Assembly: GCF_000504305.1 (NCBI RefSeq)
Contig: NZ_KI632512.1
Location: forward strand, 1,920,250 to 1,984,249
Length of the DNA: 64,000 bases
Direction of reading: 5' to 3'
Source: Nitratidesulfovibrio termitidis HI1
GTDB taxonomy: Bacteria > Desulfobacterota > Desulfovibrionia > Desulfovibrionales > Desulfovibrionaceae
Shown piece after piece: positions 8,436 through 15,698 of this stretch (within the stretch, counting starts at the first letter, position 1; the number at the start of each line of letters is the position of its first letter). The notes under the pieces are model-generated. The model saw only the letters and a list, made by a program, of their open reading frames with translations. It was not told the origin of the DNA and did no database searches. A program made the translations under genes and the position numbers.

Positions 8436-9021
8436 CGTCCGCCCCCTCCCAGCCGAACACCAGTTCGCCCGGCCCGCTCGCATCCTCGCCGCGCAGCTTG
8501 CGCACCAGTTCCAGGGCCGCCTGCACCTCGCGCACCCGCGACAGCACCTTGTCCGCCGGAGCGGTCAACAGGTCGTTCAACTGGCGCACGATTGCCGCTT
8601 CCAGCAGGTTGGCGCGCTCCTCTTCCGTTTCCGGCAGGCTGGTCACGGCTGGTTCCTGCGGCGCGGGCGGGGCGGGGCGCGTTTCGGGTTGCGGCGCTGC
8701 TGCCTCCCGCTTGCGGGTCGCCTCCTCCATCCGGAAGGCCAGGTTCTCCAGGGCCGAAACCGCATAGGCCGTCTGCGGGTCCTTCTTGTCGATCAGCTGC
8801 TTCAGCAGGTGCGACCGTGCCAGCACCCTGTCGGCCCGGATTTCCGCCTCCGCCCTGGCCAGTTCCTCACGCTTGGCGCGCCAGCCGAACCGCTCCGACC
8901 AGCGCTTGAGCGTCGAGGCCGAAACCCCGGTCTCGCGCGCCACGCGGTCGAACGGCAGCCGCTCGGAACAGTACAGTTCCTGCGCCCGCCAGACCGTTTC
9001 GGGTGCGTGTTCGCGGCCCAT
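8422..9021 (-). CDS. Small terminase subunit-like protein with N-terminal HTH (199 aa)
   Basis: Residues 8-50 form a helix-turn-helix of resolvase/terminase type (FDRVARETGVSASTLKRWSE). A charged helical part, a Pro/Gln linker near residues 108-130 and a C-terminal helix region follow. The position directly before large terminase and the HTH fit a DNA-recognising small terminase (DUF1804-like). In a transposable phage this protein would recognise the packaging site at the phage end. Confidence 0.7.
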   Translation of the reverse strand: MGREHAPETVWRAQELYCSERLPFDRVARETGVSASTLKRWSERFGWRAKREELARAEAEIRADRVLARSHLLKQLIDKKDPQTAYAVSALENLAFRMEEATRKREAAAPQPETRPAPPAPQEPAVTSLPETEEERANLLEAAIVRQLNDLLTAPADKVLSRVREVQAALELVRKLRGEDASGPGELVFGWEGADDGAA

Positions 9022-9025
9022 GCGC

Positions 9026-9283
9026 CTACCCGCCCAGTTCGCGGTTCAGGATGTCGATGCGGCGCGCCACGCCGCCCAGTTCGCCCAGGCTGGTGTGCAG
9101 GGCTATGGCGGCCTGCAACATCTCTTCCCCGTTCAGTTCGGTGGGCTCGGCGTCCACGGGCAGCAGCCGCCGCAGCCGGTCGCGCAGGGCCGCCACTTCG
9201 GCCTCCAGCCGCTGGCGCTGCTGCCGCAGTTCCACCCGGCGGCCAAGGTTTTCCGCTCTCTCGCTCATGTGCGCCTCACTCAC
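9026..9283 (-). CDS. Small coiled-coil phage protein (85 aa)
   Basis: The protein is dominated by a Gln/Arg/Leu-rich coiled coil at residues 10-43, followed by a short helical domain. It overlaps the upstream gene by four bases (ATGA) and ends 4 bases before the small terminase start. A second in-frame ATG, 5 codons in, could be the true start. The function is unknown. Confidence 0.6.
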   Translation of the reverse strand: MSEAHMSERAENLGRRVELRQQRQRLEAEVAALRDRLRRLLPVDAEPTELNGEEMLQAAIALHTSLGELGGVARRIDILNRELGG

Positions 9284-9753
9284 TTGCGGCCACGCGCGCC
9301 ATCACGTGCGATGGGGCAGGCCATGTTGCTCTCCATCAGCGCCAGCACCCGCTCCATTATCCGGGTGTTGTTCACCACCACGTCTTGCAGGTTCTCGGAA
9401 ACCGCCCGGTACGCCTTCACCAGTTCCACGTTGTCCCGGTAGTAGCGGGTGGTTTTCTCCTGATTGCCGCCCAGTTCGCGCAGGATGGCCTGGGTGTCGG
9501 CGCGGTAGCTTCCCATCAGCACCGATGCTTCGGTGCGGGTGCGCTCCATGACTGCCGTCATGTCGGCCCGGTACTGTTCCAGCATCCGGTCCGCATTGCG
9601 CCGCCGGATGTGCTCCAGCACCAGGATGGCGATCACCACGGCGGCAGGCCCCATCAGGGCCAGGGCCACCAGGCCGGGTATGCCCAGGCGTTCCAGAACG
9701 CTGGCGATGGCCGTCAGGGCTTCCGCCAGCTGGGCGAGTTCAACGGGATTCAT
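9280..9753 (-). CDS. Membrane-anchored coiled-coil phage protein (157 aa)
   Basis: One strong membrane helix lies at about residues 26-47 (GLVALALMGPAAVVIAILVL), followed by a basic HIRRR stop-transfer and a long helical region to about residue 145. It lies between the Rz1 lipoprotein gene, which it overlaps by four bases, and the packaging genes. Its place in the lysis block suggests an envelope role, but the family is not recognised. Confidence 0.6.
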   Translation of the reverse strand: MNPVELAQLAEALTAIASVLERLGIPGLVALALMGPAAVVIAILVLEHIRRRNADRMLEQYRADMTAVMERTRTEASVLMGSYRADTQAILRELGGNQEKTTRYYRDNVELVKAYRAVSENLQDVVVNNTRIMERVLALMESNMACPIARDGARGRK

Positions 9754-10046
9754 CGGGCCTCCTTGAAAAGGGAATCGGCCTGGCGCGCATAGCAGTCCAG
9801 CGCGGCCTCCAGTGCCTGCACGTAGTTACGGGCCGCGTCGTCACGTTCCAGCAGCACGGCCACGTTCCCCGGCGTGTCGAAGGGCAGGGTGCCGTCCACA
9901 AGGGGCAGCACGGGGCGGGGCGGGGCTGCGCACGGCATCAGGGTCACCACCACGGGGGCCGGAGGCGCCACCATCGGCACATTCCGGGAAGCGCACCCGC
10001 TACCAAACGCGGTTAAGGCGAGCAGCAGCAGCCATGCGGGACGCAT
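9750..10046 (-). CDS. Rz1: Outer-membrane spanin Rz1-like lipoprotein (98 aa)
   Basis: The start at 10046 gives a lipoprotein signal with a GSGC lipobox at residues 15-18, followed by a Pro-rich segment as usual for o-spanins. The reading frame begins inside the i-spanin gene and overlaps it by 47 bases, a classic Rz/Rz1 arrangement. The pair should fuse inner and outer membranes at the end of lysis. Confidence 0.75.
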   Translation of the reverse strand: MRPAWLLLLALTAFGSGCASRNVPMVAPPAPVVVTLMPCAAPPRPVLPLVDGTLPFDTPGNVAVLLERDDAARNYVQALEAALDCYARQADSLFKEAR

Positions 10047-10401
10047 CGTCAATGACCTCCAGTCGCTCCGCGTCCGTGCGCGGGCGGGGTTTGGCCGTGG
10101 CAAGAATGGCGGCCCGCTCGGTGGCGGCCGTGGCGGCGTCTGCCTCACGCTCCAGGCATGCGGCGGCATACTCGGATTGCGCCTTGGCCGTGGCGTTGGC
10201 CTGTCGTGCAACAACCTCCCATGCGTCCCCTTCGTGAAGGGCATCAAGCAGGGCGTGCATGGTGGCATTATGGGCCGCCTGTTCTCCCGTCAGGGTGTTG
10301 CGGGCATCGGCCAGGTCGAATTTCAACCACACAACCCACGCCGCCAGCGCAATCACCAGCGCCAACAGGGCCTTGGGCATCACGTCGGAAATGGAAAACA
10401 T
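10000..10401 (-). CDS. Rz: Inner-membrane spanin Rz-like protein (133 aa)
   Basis: An N-terminal membrane helix (residues 10-27, ALLALVIALAAWVVWLKF) precedes a long Ala/Glu/Gln-rich coiled-coil periplasmic domain, the standard i-spanin layout. It overlaps the holin-like gene by one base and contains the start of the Rz1 lipoprotein gene in another frame. It acts with Rz1 in the last step of Gram-negative lysis. Confidence 0.75.
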   Translation of the reverse strand: MFSISDVMPKALLALVIALAAWVVWLKFDLADARNTLTGEQAAHNATMHALLDALHEGDAWEVVARQANATAKAQSEYAAACLEREADAATAATERAAILATAKPRPRTDAERLEVIDDASRMAAAARLNRVW

Positions 10402-10784
10402 CAGTAGCCTCCGGATTCATCGCTGCTGTCGCCATCCGTACGGCTCGCGGGCTCGCCTACGGCTGCCGCGCTATCGCGCGGAGCCAAAGGCGGGGCGCAG
10501 TCTCCCCCCGTGGCGGGGCTGCCCCACACGCCGTTGCCGCCCAACTCGAAACGGCTTTGAGCAGCCTTTGCGCCGCATGCTCCGCCGATCAGCCCGGCCT
10601 CTGCCCAGCCCAGGGGGATGTAGCGCCCGGCCGCCAGCATGCCGACGATCCACGCGCCCAGCACGATGACGCACACCAGCATGGCCATGATGCGCATGGC
10701 GCTGGTGCCCCCGCTGTGGTCGCAAAAGGCGTCGCCCACCAGGGCGGCGGCATGGGTTACGGCCTGTCGAGTTGCGGACGGCAT
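10401..10784 (-). CDS. Holin-like membrane protein (127 aa)
   Basis: Two hydrophobic segments, about residues 30-52 and 57-72, lie between a polar N-terminus and a charged, low-complexity C-terminus. It sits between endolysin and Rz and overlaps both by one base, the expected place for a holin. Membrane helix content and position are the only support. The C-terminal codons include the second copy of a 27-base repeat (10436-10462), so the tail of the protein may be a late addition. Confidence 0.6.
   Translation of the reverse strand: MPSATRQAVTHAAALVGDAFCDHSGGTSAMRIMAMLVCVIVLGAWIVGMLAAGRYIPLGWAEAGLIGGACGAKAAQSRFELGGNGVWGSPATGGDCAPPLAPRDSAAAVGEPASRTDGDSSDESGGY
10436..10462. repeat. Short dispersed repeat, copy 2
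   Basis: This stretch contains CCGTACGGCTCGCGGGCTCG and matches 8368-8395 at most positions. It lies in the 3' part of the holin-like gene. Confidence 0.5.
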
Positions 10785-11395
10785 CACGCCCACCCCTCGG
10801 AGGCCAACACGTGGCACCATCCGCGCAGGGAGGCGGTGCGGTTCAGCCAGCCGCGCAGGAACGGCCGGTAGTCCACATACGCGCCGCCCGCCGCCTTGGG
10901 CTGCCTGTTGGCCAACTCGCGGTAATATTGCTCGCGCGCGGTGATGACGATGTCGCACACCGCCAACTGGCCGCCGCACATTGCGGTGCACAGTGCCCGC
11001 ACGCGGCGGAGGGTCTGGTTGCCGATGCGGCCGTCCACCTCCAACTGGTCGCGGCTCACGGTGTTGCACGCGGCCTGCAACTGGCGCACAGCCCGTTCGG
11101 CCCCCTGGTTCACGGCGGCGTCGTACACGGCCACGGCCACCAGCGGCGGCAACATGCACACCCCGGATGCCGCCCAGAAATGCTTGAGGAACAACCCCGC
11201 CGCCACCTCGGGCGTCACCGCGCGGATATCGTCCTGGTCGATGTCCCCGTCGCCGTCGATGTCGCAGCCGATGGCGCGCAGCCAGCGCAACGACACGCCC
11301 CGGTTGGTGATGCCGCCGGGGTCGTTGGCATGGTCAACCAGGCCGCCCTCCCAGCGTGCGACGAACGCCTGTGCTTTCTCGAAAATATCGCGCAT
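10784..11395 (-). CDS. Endolysin, glycosyl hydrolase 108 family (203 aa)
   Basis: The N-terminal EGGLVDHANDPGGITNRGVS region carries the catalytic Glu and DPGG of GH108 muramidases. A C-terminal part with a QTLRRVRAL-type segment resembles the peptidoglycan-binding domain usually fused to it. An unusual feature is a DIDGDGDIDQDDI segment near residues 44-57, which looks like a calcium-binding (dockerin/EF-hand-like) loop. The ATG at 11395 has a GAGGAG ribosome site. This is the first gene of the lysis cassette, downstream of the boundary element at 11453-11514. Confidence 0.85.
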   Translation of the reverse strand: MRDIFEKAQAFVARWEGGLVDHANDPGGITNRGVSLRWLRAIGCDIDGDGDIDQDDIRAVTPEVAAGLFLKHFWAASGVCMLPPLVAVAVYDAAVNQGAERAVRQLQAACNTVSRDQLEVDGRIGNQTLRRVRALCTAMCGGQLAVCDIVITAREQYYRELANRQPKAAGGAYVDYRPFLRGWLNRTASLRGWCHVLASEGWA

Positions 11396-11452
11396 CTTCC
11401 AACGCTCCTCGTCATTCCTGGGGTGTGGCTCGGGAACGTCTCCCAAAAGCAA

Positions 11453-11514
11453 CCGCCCCGTGTGCCCCCACTATGGGGGCACACGGGGGCGGAGATAATG
11501 CCGTCACCTGTCCG
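11453..11514. promoter_or_regulatory. Phage boundary element, copy 1: long GC hairpin
   Basis: The arms 11453-11469 and 11475-11492 form a stem of about 17 bp (one bulged base) around an ACTAT loop. GATAATGCCG and a near-palindrome at 11501-11514 follow. It lies between Mor and the endolysin. Copy 2 is at 2908-2970. It could be a terminator, a Mor-dependent promoter site, or both; which one is not decided by sequence. Confidence 0.6.
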
Positions 11515-11522
11515 CAGGCCGC

Positions 11523-11936
11523 TCAATCCAGCAGCGAATACTGGTCCGGGGGCCGGGTAAATTTCTCCTTGTGCCGCAGCACGGTGCGTTCGGTCACGCC
11601 CGCCGCCCGCGCGATGGCCGCCAGGCTGTGCCCGGACTGCAACCCCAGCCGAATCTTGCGCCACTGGCTGGCGCGGCTGCCGGACGACGGCCCCAGCGGC
11701 ACGGCCACCGTTTCGCTGCCCCACCGCTCGGCAATCCGCATGGCCGCCTCGAAACCCACCGCCTGCGCCAGCCAGTGGCCGGGGTGCAGGGTCGCCACGC
11801 TCGGAATGTACGCGCGGGTGCCGCCCCGCTCGCTGGCCAGCGCCAGGGCGGCCCGCACGCCCGCAGCCTGCGCCACCTCGCCCAGCAGACCGGGCAGAAA
11901 CTCGGCAAACACGTCACGCTCCATGCTGTCGCCCAT
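11523..11936 (-). CDS. mor: Mor-type middle transcription activator (137 aa)
   Basis: The protein has the Mor/C layout: an N-terminal dimerisation region, a central stretch YIPSVATLHPGHWLAQAVGF, and a C-terminal helix-turn-helix (SLAAIARAAGVTERTVLRHK) at about residues 103-122. In Mu, Mor switches on the middle promoter. Here the gene ends the GemA block and lies just before the lysis genes, so it is the likely activator of the lysis/late region. Confidence 0.8.
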   Translation of the reverse strand: MGDSMERDVFAEFLPGLLGEVAQAAGVRAALALASERGGTRAYIPSVATLHPGHWLAQAVGFEAAMRIAERWGSETVAVPLGPSSGSRASQWRKIRLGLQSGHSLAAIARAAGVTERTVLRHKEKFTRPPDQYSLLD

Positions 11937-12268
11937 CACTGCACCTCGTCCAGCGCCTCCAGCGCCGCCTGGGCCTGTTCCCTGTACAGGCCGTCGCACC
12001 GTGAACACTCGCGCCCCTTGCCCCAGGCAGCACACCGCTGGCACGCCGCCCGCTTGATGGCGGCGTACACCGCCTCGGCCCGCTTCTCCGGCCCACCGGC
12101 CAGAACCTCCCGCACCCGCGCCAACTGGCGGGCGGCGTTGCCGGGGTAGCGCCCCGCCAACAACTGGTAGACGGTGGACCGCCCCAGTTCCCGATACGCC
12201 CGGCAGAACCGGTGCACCGTACCGTAGCGGCCCTCTATGTCCCGCCGCAGCGCCTCCGCGTCGGTCAC
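11936..12268 (-). CDS. Phage protein with HTH and four-Cys motif (110 aa)
   Basis: It starts at GTG 12268, directly after the GemA stop, and overlaps Mor by one base. The first 50 residues look like a small DNA-binding domain (FCRAYRELGRSTVYQLLAG). Two CxxC pairs, CQRC and CSRC around residues 76-90, suggest a zinc site. It may be an accessory regulator. The family is not recognised. Confidence 0.65.
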   Translation of the reverse strand: MTDAEALRRDIEGRYGTVHRFCRAYRELGRSTVYQLLAGRYPGNAARQLARVREVLAGGPEKRAEAVYAAIKRAACQRCAAWGKGRECSRCDGLYREQAQAALEALDEVQ

Positions 12269-12805
12269 CTACACGGCCCCCGCCGCTGCCTGTCTGTCCG
12301 ACCAGGCGCGCAGTTCGGCCTCCTCGGCCATGCCGTCCAGCACGGCGATCACCCGGCTGGCCTGCCCGCGCTCCAGCCAATCCACCCGCTCGCACTTCCA
12401 GTACCGGCGCAGCCACGCCTCCAGCGAATCAAAACCCTTCTTCCGCGCAAAGGCGTCCCACGACTTCCGGATGCGCGCGATCTGCGCGTCCGTGACCCTG
12501 TCCGCCGCGCCGCTGGCGCGGCGCTTCATGGCGCTGCGCCCGTACTGCTTGCCCTTGCCCACGAACACCGCCCCCATCTCTTCCAGGGCGGCCACCAGCC
12601 GGGACAACTCGCGCGCCCCCAGGTGCCTGGCGCTGTCCACGCCAAAGCGCGATTTCAGGATGTGGCGATACGCCTCCTCGTCCATGGCCAGTTGCTTGCG
12701 GCCCATATGCACCATGGCCAATAATTTGCGGCGACCGTTAGACGAGTGGTCTTCCCGAGTCTTACGGTCGGCGACAGCATCGCCGTTGCGTCCGTCGTTG
12801 CCCAT
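12269..12805 (-). CDS. gemA: GemA-like regulatory protein, Mu gp16 family (178 aa)
   Basis: The pattern LLAMVHMGRKQLAMDEEAYR near residue 28 and LGARELSRLVAALEEMG are typical of the GemA/DUF1018 family, found in nearly all Mu-like phages and linked to host gene modulation. The ATG at 12805 has a GGAGG ribosome site. The gene faces a divergent cassette at 12906, so the 100 bases between them should hold promoters for both directions. Confidence 0.8.
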   Translation of the reverse strand: MGNDGRNGDAVADRKTREDHSSNGRRKLLAMVHMGRKQLAMDEEAYRHILKSRFGVDSARHLGARELSRLVAALEEMGAVFVGKGKQYGRSAMKRRASGAADRVTDAQIARIRKSWDAFARKKGFDSLEAWLRRYWKCERVDWLERGQASRVIAVLDGMAEEAELRAWSDRQAAAGAV

Positions 12806-12905
12806 GCGAGCCTCCTGTTGCGTTCGTCTCATCTTGATTGAACCTGCCCTTGTCCTTTCGAACGGCTTTTGCCAGAACAAGCAAACGATACTTGAGAGGT
12901 GAAGC

Positions 12906-13217
12906 ATGAAAACGCTGATCGTTATTTTGGCAACCATTCTCGTGAACCTTGTGGACCCGCTCATGTGGTTGGCCGCCATCCCCGCGTGGAAACGCCCCCA
13001 CAACACCTTGCTGGTGGGCTTGGGCGGCGTTGCCGTGGCCATCCTCAACTTTCTTCTCGTCCGGAGCATGGGTGCCCCCACAGGAATGCAGTTCTCGTCC
13101 GCCGATGTCGTGGGCAAGGTCGCCGCGGCCCTGCTCATCGCCTACGGAGTGGCTGCCCTGCGGCGCTGGCGCTTGCGTCGTGCTGCTGCCAAGGCTGATG
13201 ACCAGCAGCAGGCGTAG
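12906..13217 (+). CDS. Small membrane protein of the reverse cassette (103 aa)
   Basis: Three hydrophobic helices (about residues 3-25, 37-52 and 72-87) are followed by a basic Arg/Lys tail. A GAGAGGTG ribosome site precedes the ATG. It is the first gene of a short plus-strand group inside the otherwise leftward prophage. Such reverse genes are often expressed from the prophage (morons). No family is recognised. Confidence 0.6.
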   Translation: MKTLIVILATILVNLVDPLMWLAAIPAWKRPHNTLLVGLGGVAVAILNFLLVRSMGAPTGMQFSSADVVGKVAAALLIAYGVAALRRWRLRRAAAKADDQQQA

Positions 13218-13248
13218 TTCTCTCACTGGAAAAACAGCGGAGGAACGC

Positions 13249-13530
13249 ATGGACAGGGGCAAACTGGAAGACTGGCTCGGCATCGCCATCCTGCTGGCGA
13301 TCATCTTCGGCATCGGCTCCTGCCAGGCTAAAAGAATGACGTGGTGGCAGGGCGGCATCGAAACGTTGCTGGCCCTCGCCATGGCTGCGACAAGCATCAT
13401 CCTCGGGGGGATTGCCGGAACAGAGGTCGGCAAGCGTACAAATATGGCCGCAGGCATCCTTGTGGGATTTTTCGTCTTTTGCTTGCTTGGCGGCATGATG
13501 GCGCTCATCCCGCGCCCTTGGTACAGGTAG
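13249..13530 (+). CDS. Small membrane protein of the reverse cassette (93 aa)
   Basis: It starts after a CGGAGGAAC ribosome site. It has an N-terminal hydrophobic helix ending in GIGSCQAKR and two further membrane helices with a Gly/Ala-rich middle. It lies 31 bases after the previous membrane protein gene and probably forms a pair with it. The function is unknown. Superinfection exclusion would be a typical role for such genes but is not shown here. Confidence 0.6.
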   Translation: MDRGKLEDWLGIAILLAIIFGIGSCQAKRMTWWQGGIETLLALAMAATSIILGGIAGTEVGKRTNMAAGILVGFFVFCLLGGMMALIPRPWYR

Positions 13531-13586
13531 AAGGGGTTGACATGAAACCTGCATGCCTGTATTTTGTTAAAAAGCATGGAGGTGCC

Positions 13587-13739
13587 GTGCCAGACAGAAA
13601 GAACATGACCGTTCAGATCAAGGAGGAAGAGCACCGGAAATTGAAGGTACTTGCGGCGGCGAAGGGCTTGACCATCAAGGAAGCCGTACTGCTGGCGCTG
13701 GACAAGACATTTCCGGGATGGCGGGAGAAAACCAAATAA
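13587..13739 (+). CDS. Ribbon-helix-helix-like small protein (50 aa)
   Basis: The GTG at 13587 is preferred because GGAGG lies just upstream. An in-frame ATG at 13542 would add 15 residues. The sequence MTVQIKEEEHRKLKVLAAAK followed by TIKEAVLLALD is the pattern of Arc/MetJ-type ribbon-helix-helix proteins. It may be a local repressor of the cassette or an antitoxin-like protein without a visible toxin partner. Confidence 0.6.
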   Translation: MPDRKNMTVQIKEEEHRKLKVLAAAKGLTIKEAVLLALDKTFPGWREKTK

Positions 13740-13808
13740 AGCGGCGTGGCCGGGTGCAGGAACACCGCGGCCACGCCTAACCACAAACACCCTGAAAAGG
13801 AGGGTATT

Positions 13809-14393
13809 ATGGCTGAAAACACCGTAGCGCAATCCGTGTTCGCTGTCGATGGGAATGACGTGCACTACGTTGAAAAGGATGGAGAAGTCCTGTTCACGGC
13901 GGAGGAGATAGGACGCCACCTCGGCTATGGTGACCCTGCCAAGGCGATCAATAAGCTGTATGAACGCAACGCCGACGAACTCAAGTTGTATTCCTCCGTC
14001 GTCAAACTGACGAACGAAGAGCAATCCCAGCGCCTTACGCGCGTATTCTCCGAAGAAGGCGTGTACATCCTGTCCATGCTGGCCCGCACGGGCGAGGCCA
14101 AGCGCTTCCGGGCGCGGGTGGCCCTGCTGCTGCGCCGCATCCGGGGCGAGGCCCAGCAGCGCGCCGTGGAATTGGCCCGACAGGCCGCGCTGCAAGAGGC
14201 GGGCGCGGCCCGGCAGCAGTCGGTGCGTGCTGCGCTGGACATCACCCCGGCCAACCGGGCGCACATCCGCAAGGTGCTTGCCTACCGGGCGCGCGGGTTC
14301 ACCGTGCGCGAAATCGCGGCGGTCATGGGCATGAGCCGCAGCCGCGTGGGCTGGTTCGTCACCGCCGCGCGCAAGCTCGGGCTGGAGGTGTAG
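13809..14393 (+). CDS. BRO-N family antirepressor-like protein with C-terminal HTH (194 aa)
   Basis: Residues 8-110 fit a BRO-N domain (LFTAEEIGRHLGYGDPAKAI, then VFSEEGVYILSMLA). The last 45 residues contain a second DNA-binding helix-turn-helix (FTVREIAAVMGMSRSRVGWF). The ATG has an AAAGGAGGG ribosome site. BRO-N proteins in phages often act as antirepressors. In this position it could counter the CI repressor or control the reverse cassette. That role is inferred. Confidence 0.75.
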   Translation: MAENTVAQSVFAVDGNDVHYVEKDGEVLFTAEEIGRHLGYGDPAKAINKLYERNADELKLYSSVVKLTNEEQSQRLTRVFSEEGVYILSMLARTGEAKRFRARVALLLRRIRGEAQQRAVELARQAALQEAGAARQQSVRAALDITPANRAHIRKVLAYRARGFTVREIAAVMGMSRSRVGWFVTAARKLGLEV

Positions 14394-14394
14394 C

Positions 14395-14601
14395 ATGCAC
14401 CTTTGCGACACCGGCTCCCCGTGGGACCATGTGGGAAGGGCGGAATCCGTGCTGCGCTTCCTGGCCGAAGCCTGCTGCTGGCCTGCCGGACAGGTGGAGA
14501 TATCCCCCTCCGCCACCAGCGGTCTGGCGTTCATCCTCATGGCCTGCGCCAACACCCTGGAGCAGGCCGCACGCGAGGCGGAAGAAAGGCCGTCGGCGTA
14601 A
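14395..14601 (+). CDS. Small protein of unknown function (68 aa)
   Basis: The ATG lies one base after the stop of the BRO-N gene, with GGAGGTG as ribosome site inside the end of that gene. The composition is Cys- and Ala-containing with no recognisable domain. A strong terminator follows at 14630-14660, which supports it as the last gene of the cassette. Confidence 0.55.
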   Translation: MHLCDTGSPWDHVGRAESVLRFLAEACCWPAGQVEISPSATSGLAFILMACANTLEQAAREAEERPSA

Positions 14602-14629
14602 CCACACGTCATTCGCACACCCTGTACCT

Positions 14630-14660
14630 CGCCGCCCCCGCCCTTCGGGGGCGGCGTTTT
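14630..14660 (+). terminator. Intrinsic terminator of the reverse cassette
   Basis: The stem CGCCGCCCCCG at 14630-14640 and its complement at 14646-14656 surround a 5-base loop, and TTTT follows. It points rightward. It also lies at the convergence with the leftward early operon. Confidence 0.8.
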
Positions 14661-14674
14661 GTGGTTATGTTCCT

Positions 14675-14965
14675 TCACTGCGCCGTGGCCGAAGTCGCGC
14701 CCGGTATGATTTCCCGTTCCGCCATGGCCAGCGTCCTCCCGAACAGTTGGGTTTGCATGGCCAGGTCCAGGTCACCCCATGCGAGTCCCACACCGTTCAT
14801 GGCGGTAGCGCCGTTTTCTGCCTGCGTTTCAAACATCAGGTGCAGTACGAACCCGTCGGCCTTGTCCGCGTACTGGCTCACAACCAGTTCCACCGCCTTG
14901 CGGATATTTTCGCCGATGGCGGCGTTATCCATTGTCCCTTTGACCAGTACTTTCCCGTTGTTCAT
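14675..14965 (-). CDS. Early-operon protein of unknown function (96 aa)
   Basis: It starts at 14965 with a GGAGG ribosome site 8 bases after the Gam stop. The sequence has alternating charged helices and a central AVELVVSQYADKADGFVLHL segment. It is the last gene of the leftward early block. The plus-strand cassette and its terminator meet it tail to tail. The family is not recognised. Confidence 0.65.
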   Translation of the reverse strand: MNNGKVLVKGTMDNAAIGENIRKAVELVVSQYADKADGFVLHLMFETQAENGATAMNGVGLAWGDLDLAMQTQLFGRTLAMAEREIIPGATSATAQ

Positions 14966-14973
14966 GTGGCCTC

Positions 14974-15483
14974 CTACGCCGCGCGCTCCACGCCTTCCAG
15001 GTGAATTTCGATGTAGAACTCGTCGCTGGTGCGCCGCCGCAGGCCCACCAGTTCCAGCCGCTCGTCCGGCCAATCCCGCATGACTTCCTTGTCGATCTCC
15101 TGCTTCACGCGGATGCCGTCGCGCAGGCCGTACTCGGCCAGCTTGGCCAGGGTCATTTCCTTGGTGATCTTCGCCAGCTGGCTGATTTTCGTGGTCACGC
15201 GAAAGCCCACGGTCCCGAAGCCCAGGTCCAGGCTCTTGCGCCCCTTGAACAGTTCGCCCTTGTTCAGGATGGCCCAACTGGCCACCGCGTTCTCCAGTTC
15301 CTTGCGCCGCGCCAACAGAGGGGCGCTGGCCTGGCTGGCGGTGGCCTTGGCCGCGTCGATGGTCGCGTTCATGTCCGCTTCCAGGGCGGCCACCTTGCGG
15401 TTGATGGCCGCAATCTCCGCCAGTGCGCCCTCGGCCTGCGGCGTTTCCGCCACGATAATGGGTGCGGGCTTGCTCCTGGCCAT
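14974..15483 (-). CDS. gam: Mu Gam-like host-nuclease inhibitor (169 aa)
   Basis: The helical N-terminus (EIAAINRKVAALEADMNATI, then a KATASQASAPLLARRKEL region) and the C-terminal SWAILNKGELFKGRKSLDL and FGTVGFR patterns are those of the Mu Gam family. This family is related to Ku and binds DNA ends against exonuclease attack. It overlaps the upstream gene by one base and sits in the usual place after MuB. Confidence 0.85.
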   Translation of the reverse strand: MARSKPAPIIVAETPQAEGALAEIAAINRKVAALEADMNATIDAAKATASQASAPLLARRKELENAVASWAILNKGELFKGRKSLDLGFGTVGFRVTTKISQLAKITKEMTLAKLAEYGLRDGIRVKQEIDKEVMRDWPDERLELVGLRRRTSDEFYIEIHLEGVERAA

Positions 15484-15698
15484 CAGTTCACCCCTCCCGT
15501 TCCGGCGTCCGCCGGACCCTTGCCGCGCGGCGCGCCGGGCACGGCCAGCATCTTCTCCATCTGCTCGGCCAGTTGCGCCGCGTCGGCCAGTTCGCCCTGC
15601 ACGCACTTGATCAGACCCCACTGGTCCTCGGTGATCTGCCCGGCCAGCACGCCCAGCGCCAGCCGCGCGTCCTTGATCTTGTTGGCAATCATGCTCAT
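15483..15698 (-). CDS. Small early phage protein (71 aa)
   Basis: It is a short helical protein, MSMIANKIKDARLALGVLAG at the start and Gly/Pro-rich at the end. It is coupled by overlaps to genes on both sides (ATGA upstream, one base downstream). It is part of the semi-essential early region, where gene content varies between Mu-like phages. Function is unknown. Confidence 0.65.
   Translation of the reverse strand: MSMIANKIKDARLALGVLAGQITEDQWGLIKCVQGELADAAQLAEQMEKMLAVPGAPRGKGPADAGTGGVN

Noticed and set aside
5274-8909. Plus-strand open frame of 1211 codons across portal and terminase
   Set aside because: It is antisense to five coupled phage genes. The composition is that of a mirror frame in high-GC DNA and no domain is visible.
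12762-14678. Leftward 638-codon frame across the reverse cassette
   Set aside because: The plus-strand genes there have good ribosome sites, a BRO-N domain and a terminator; the leftward frame has none.
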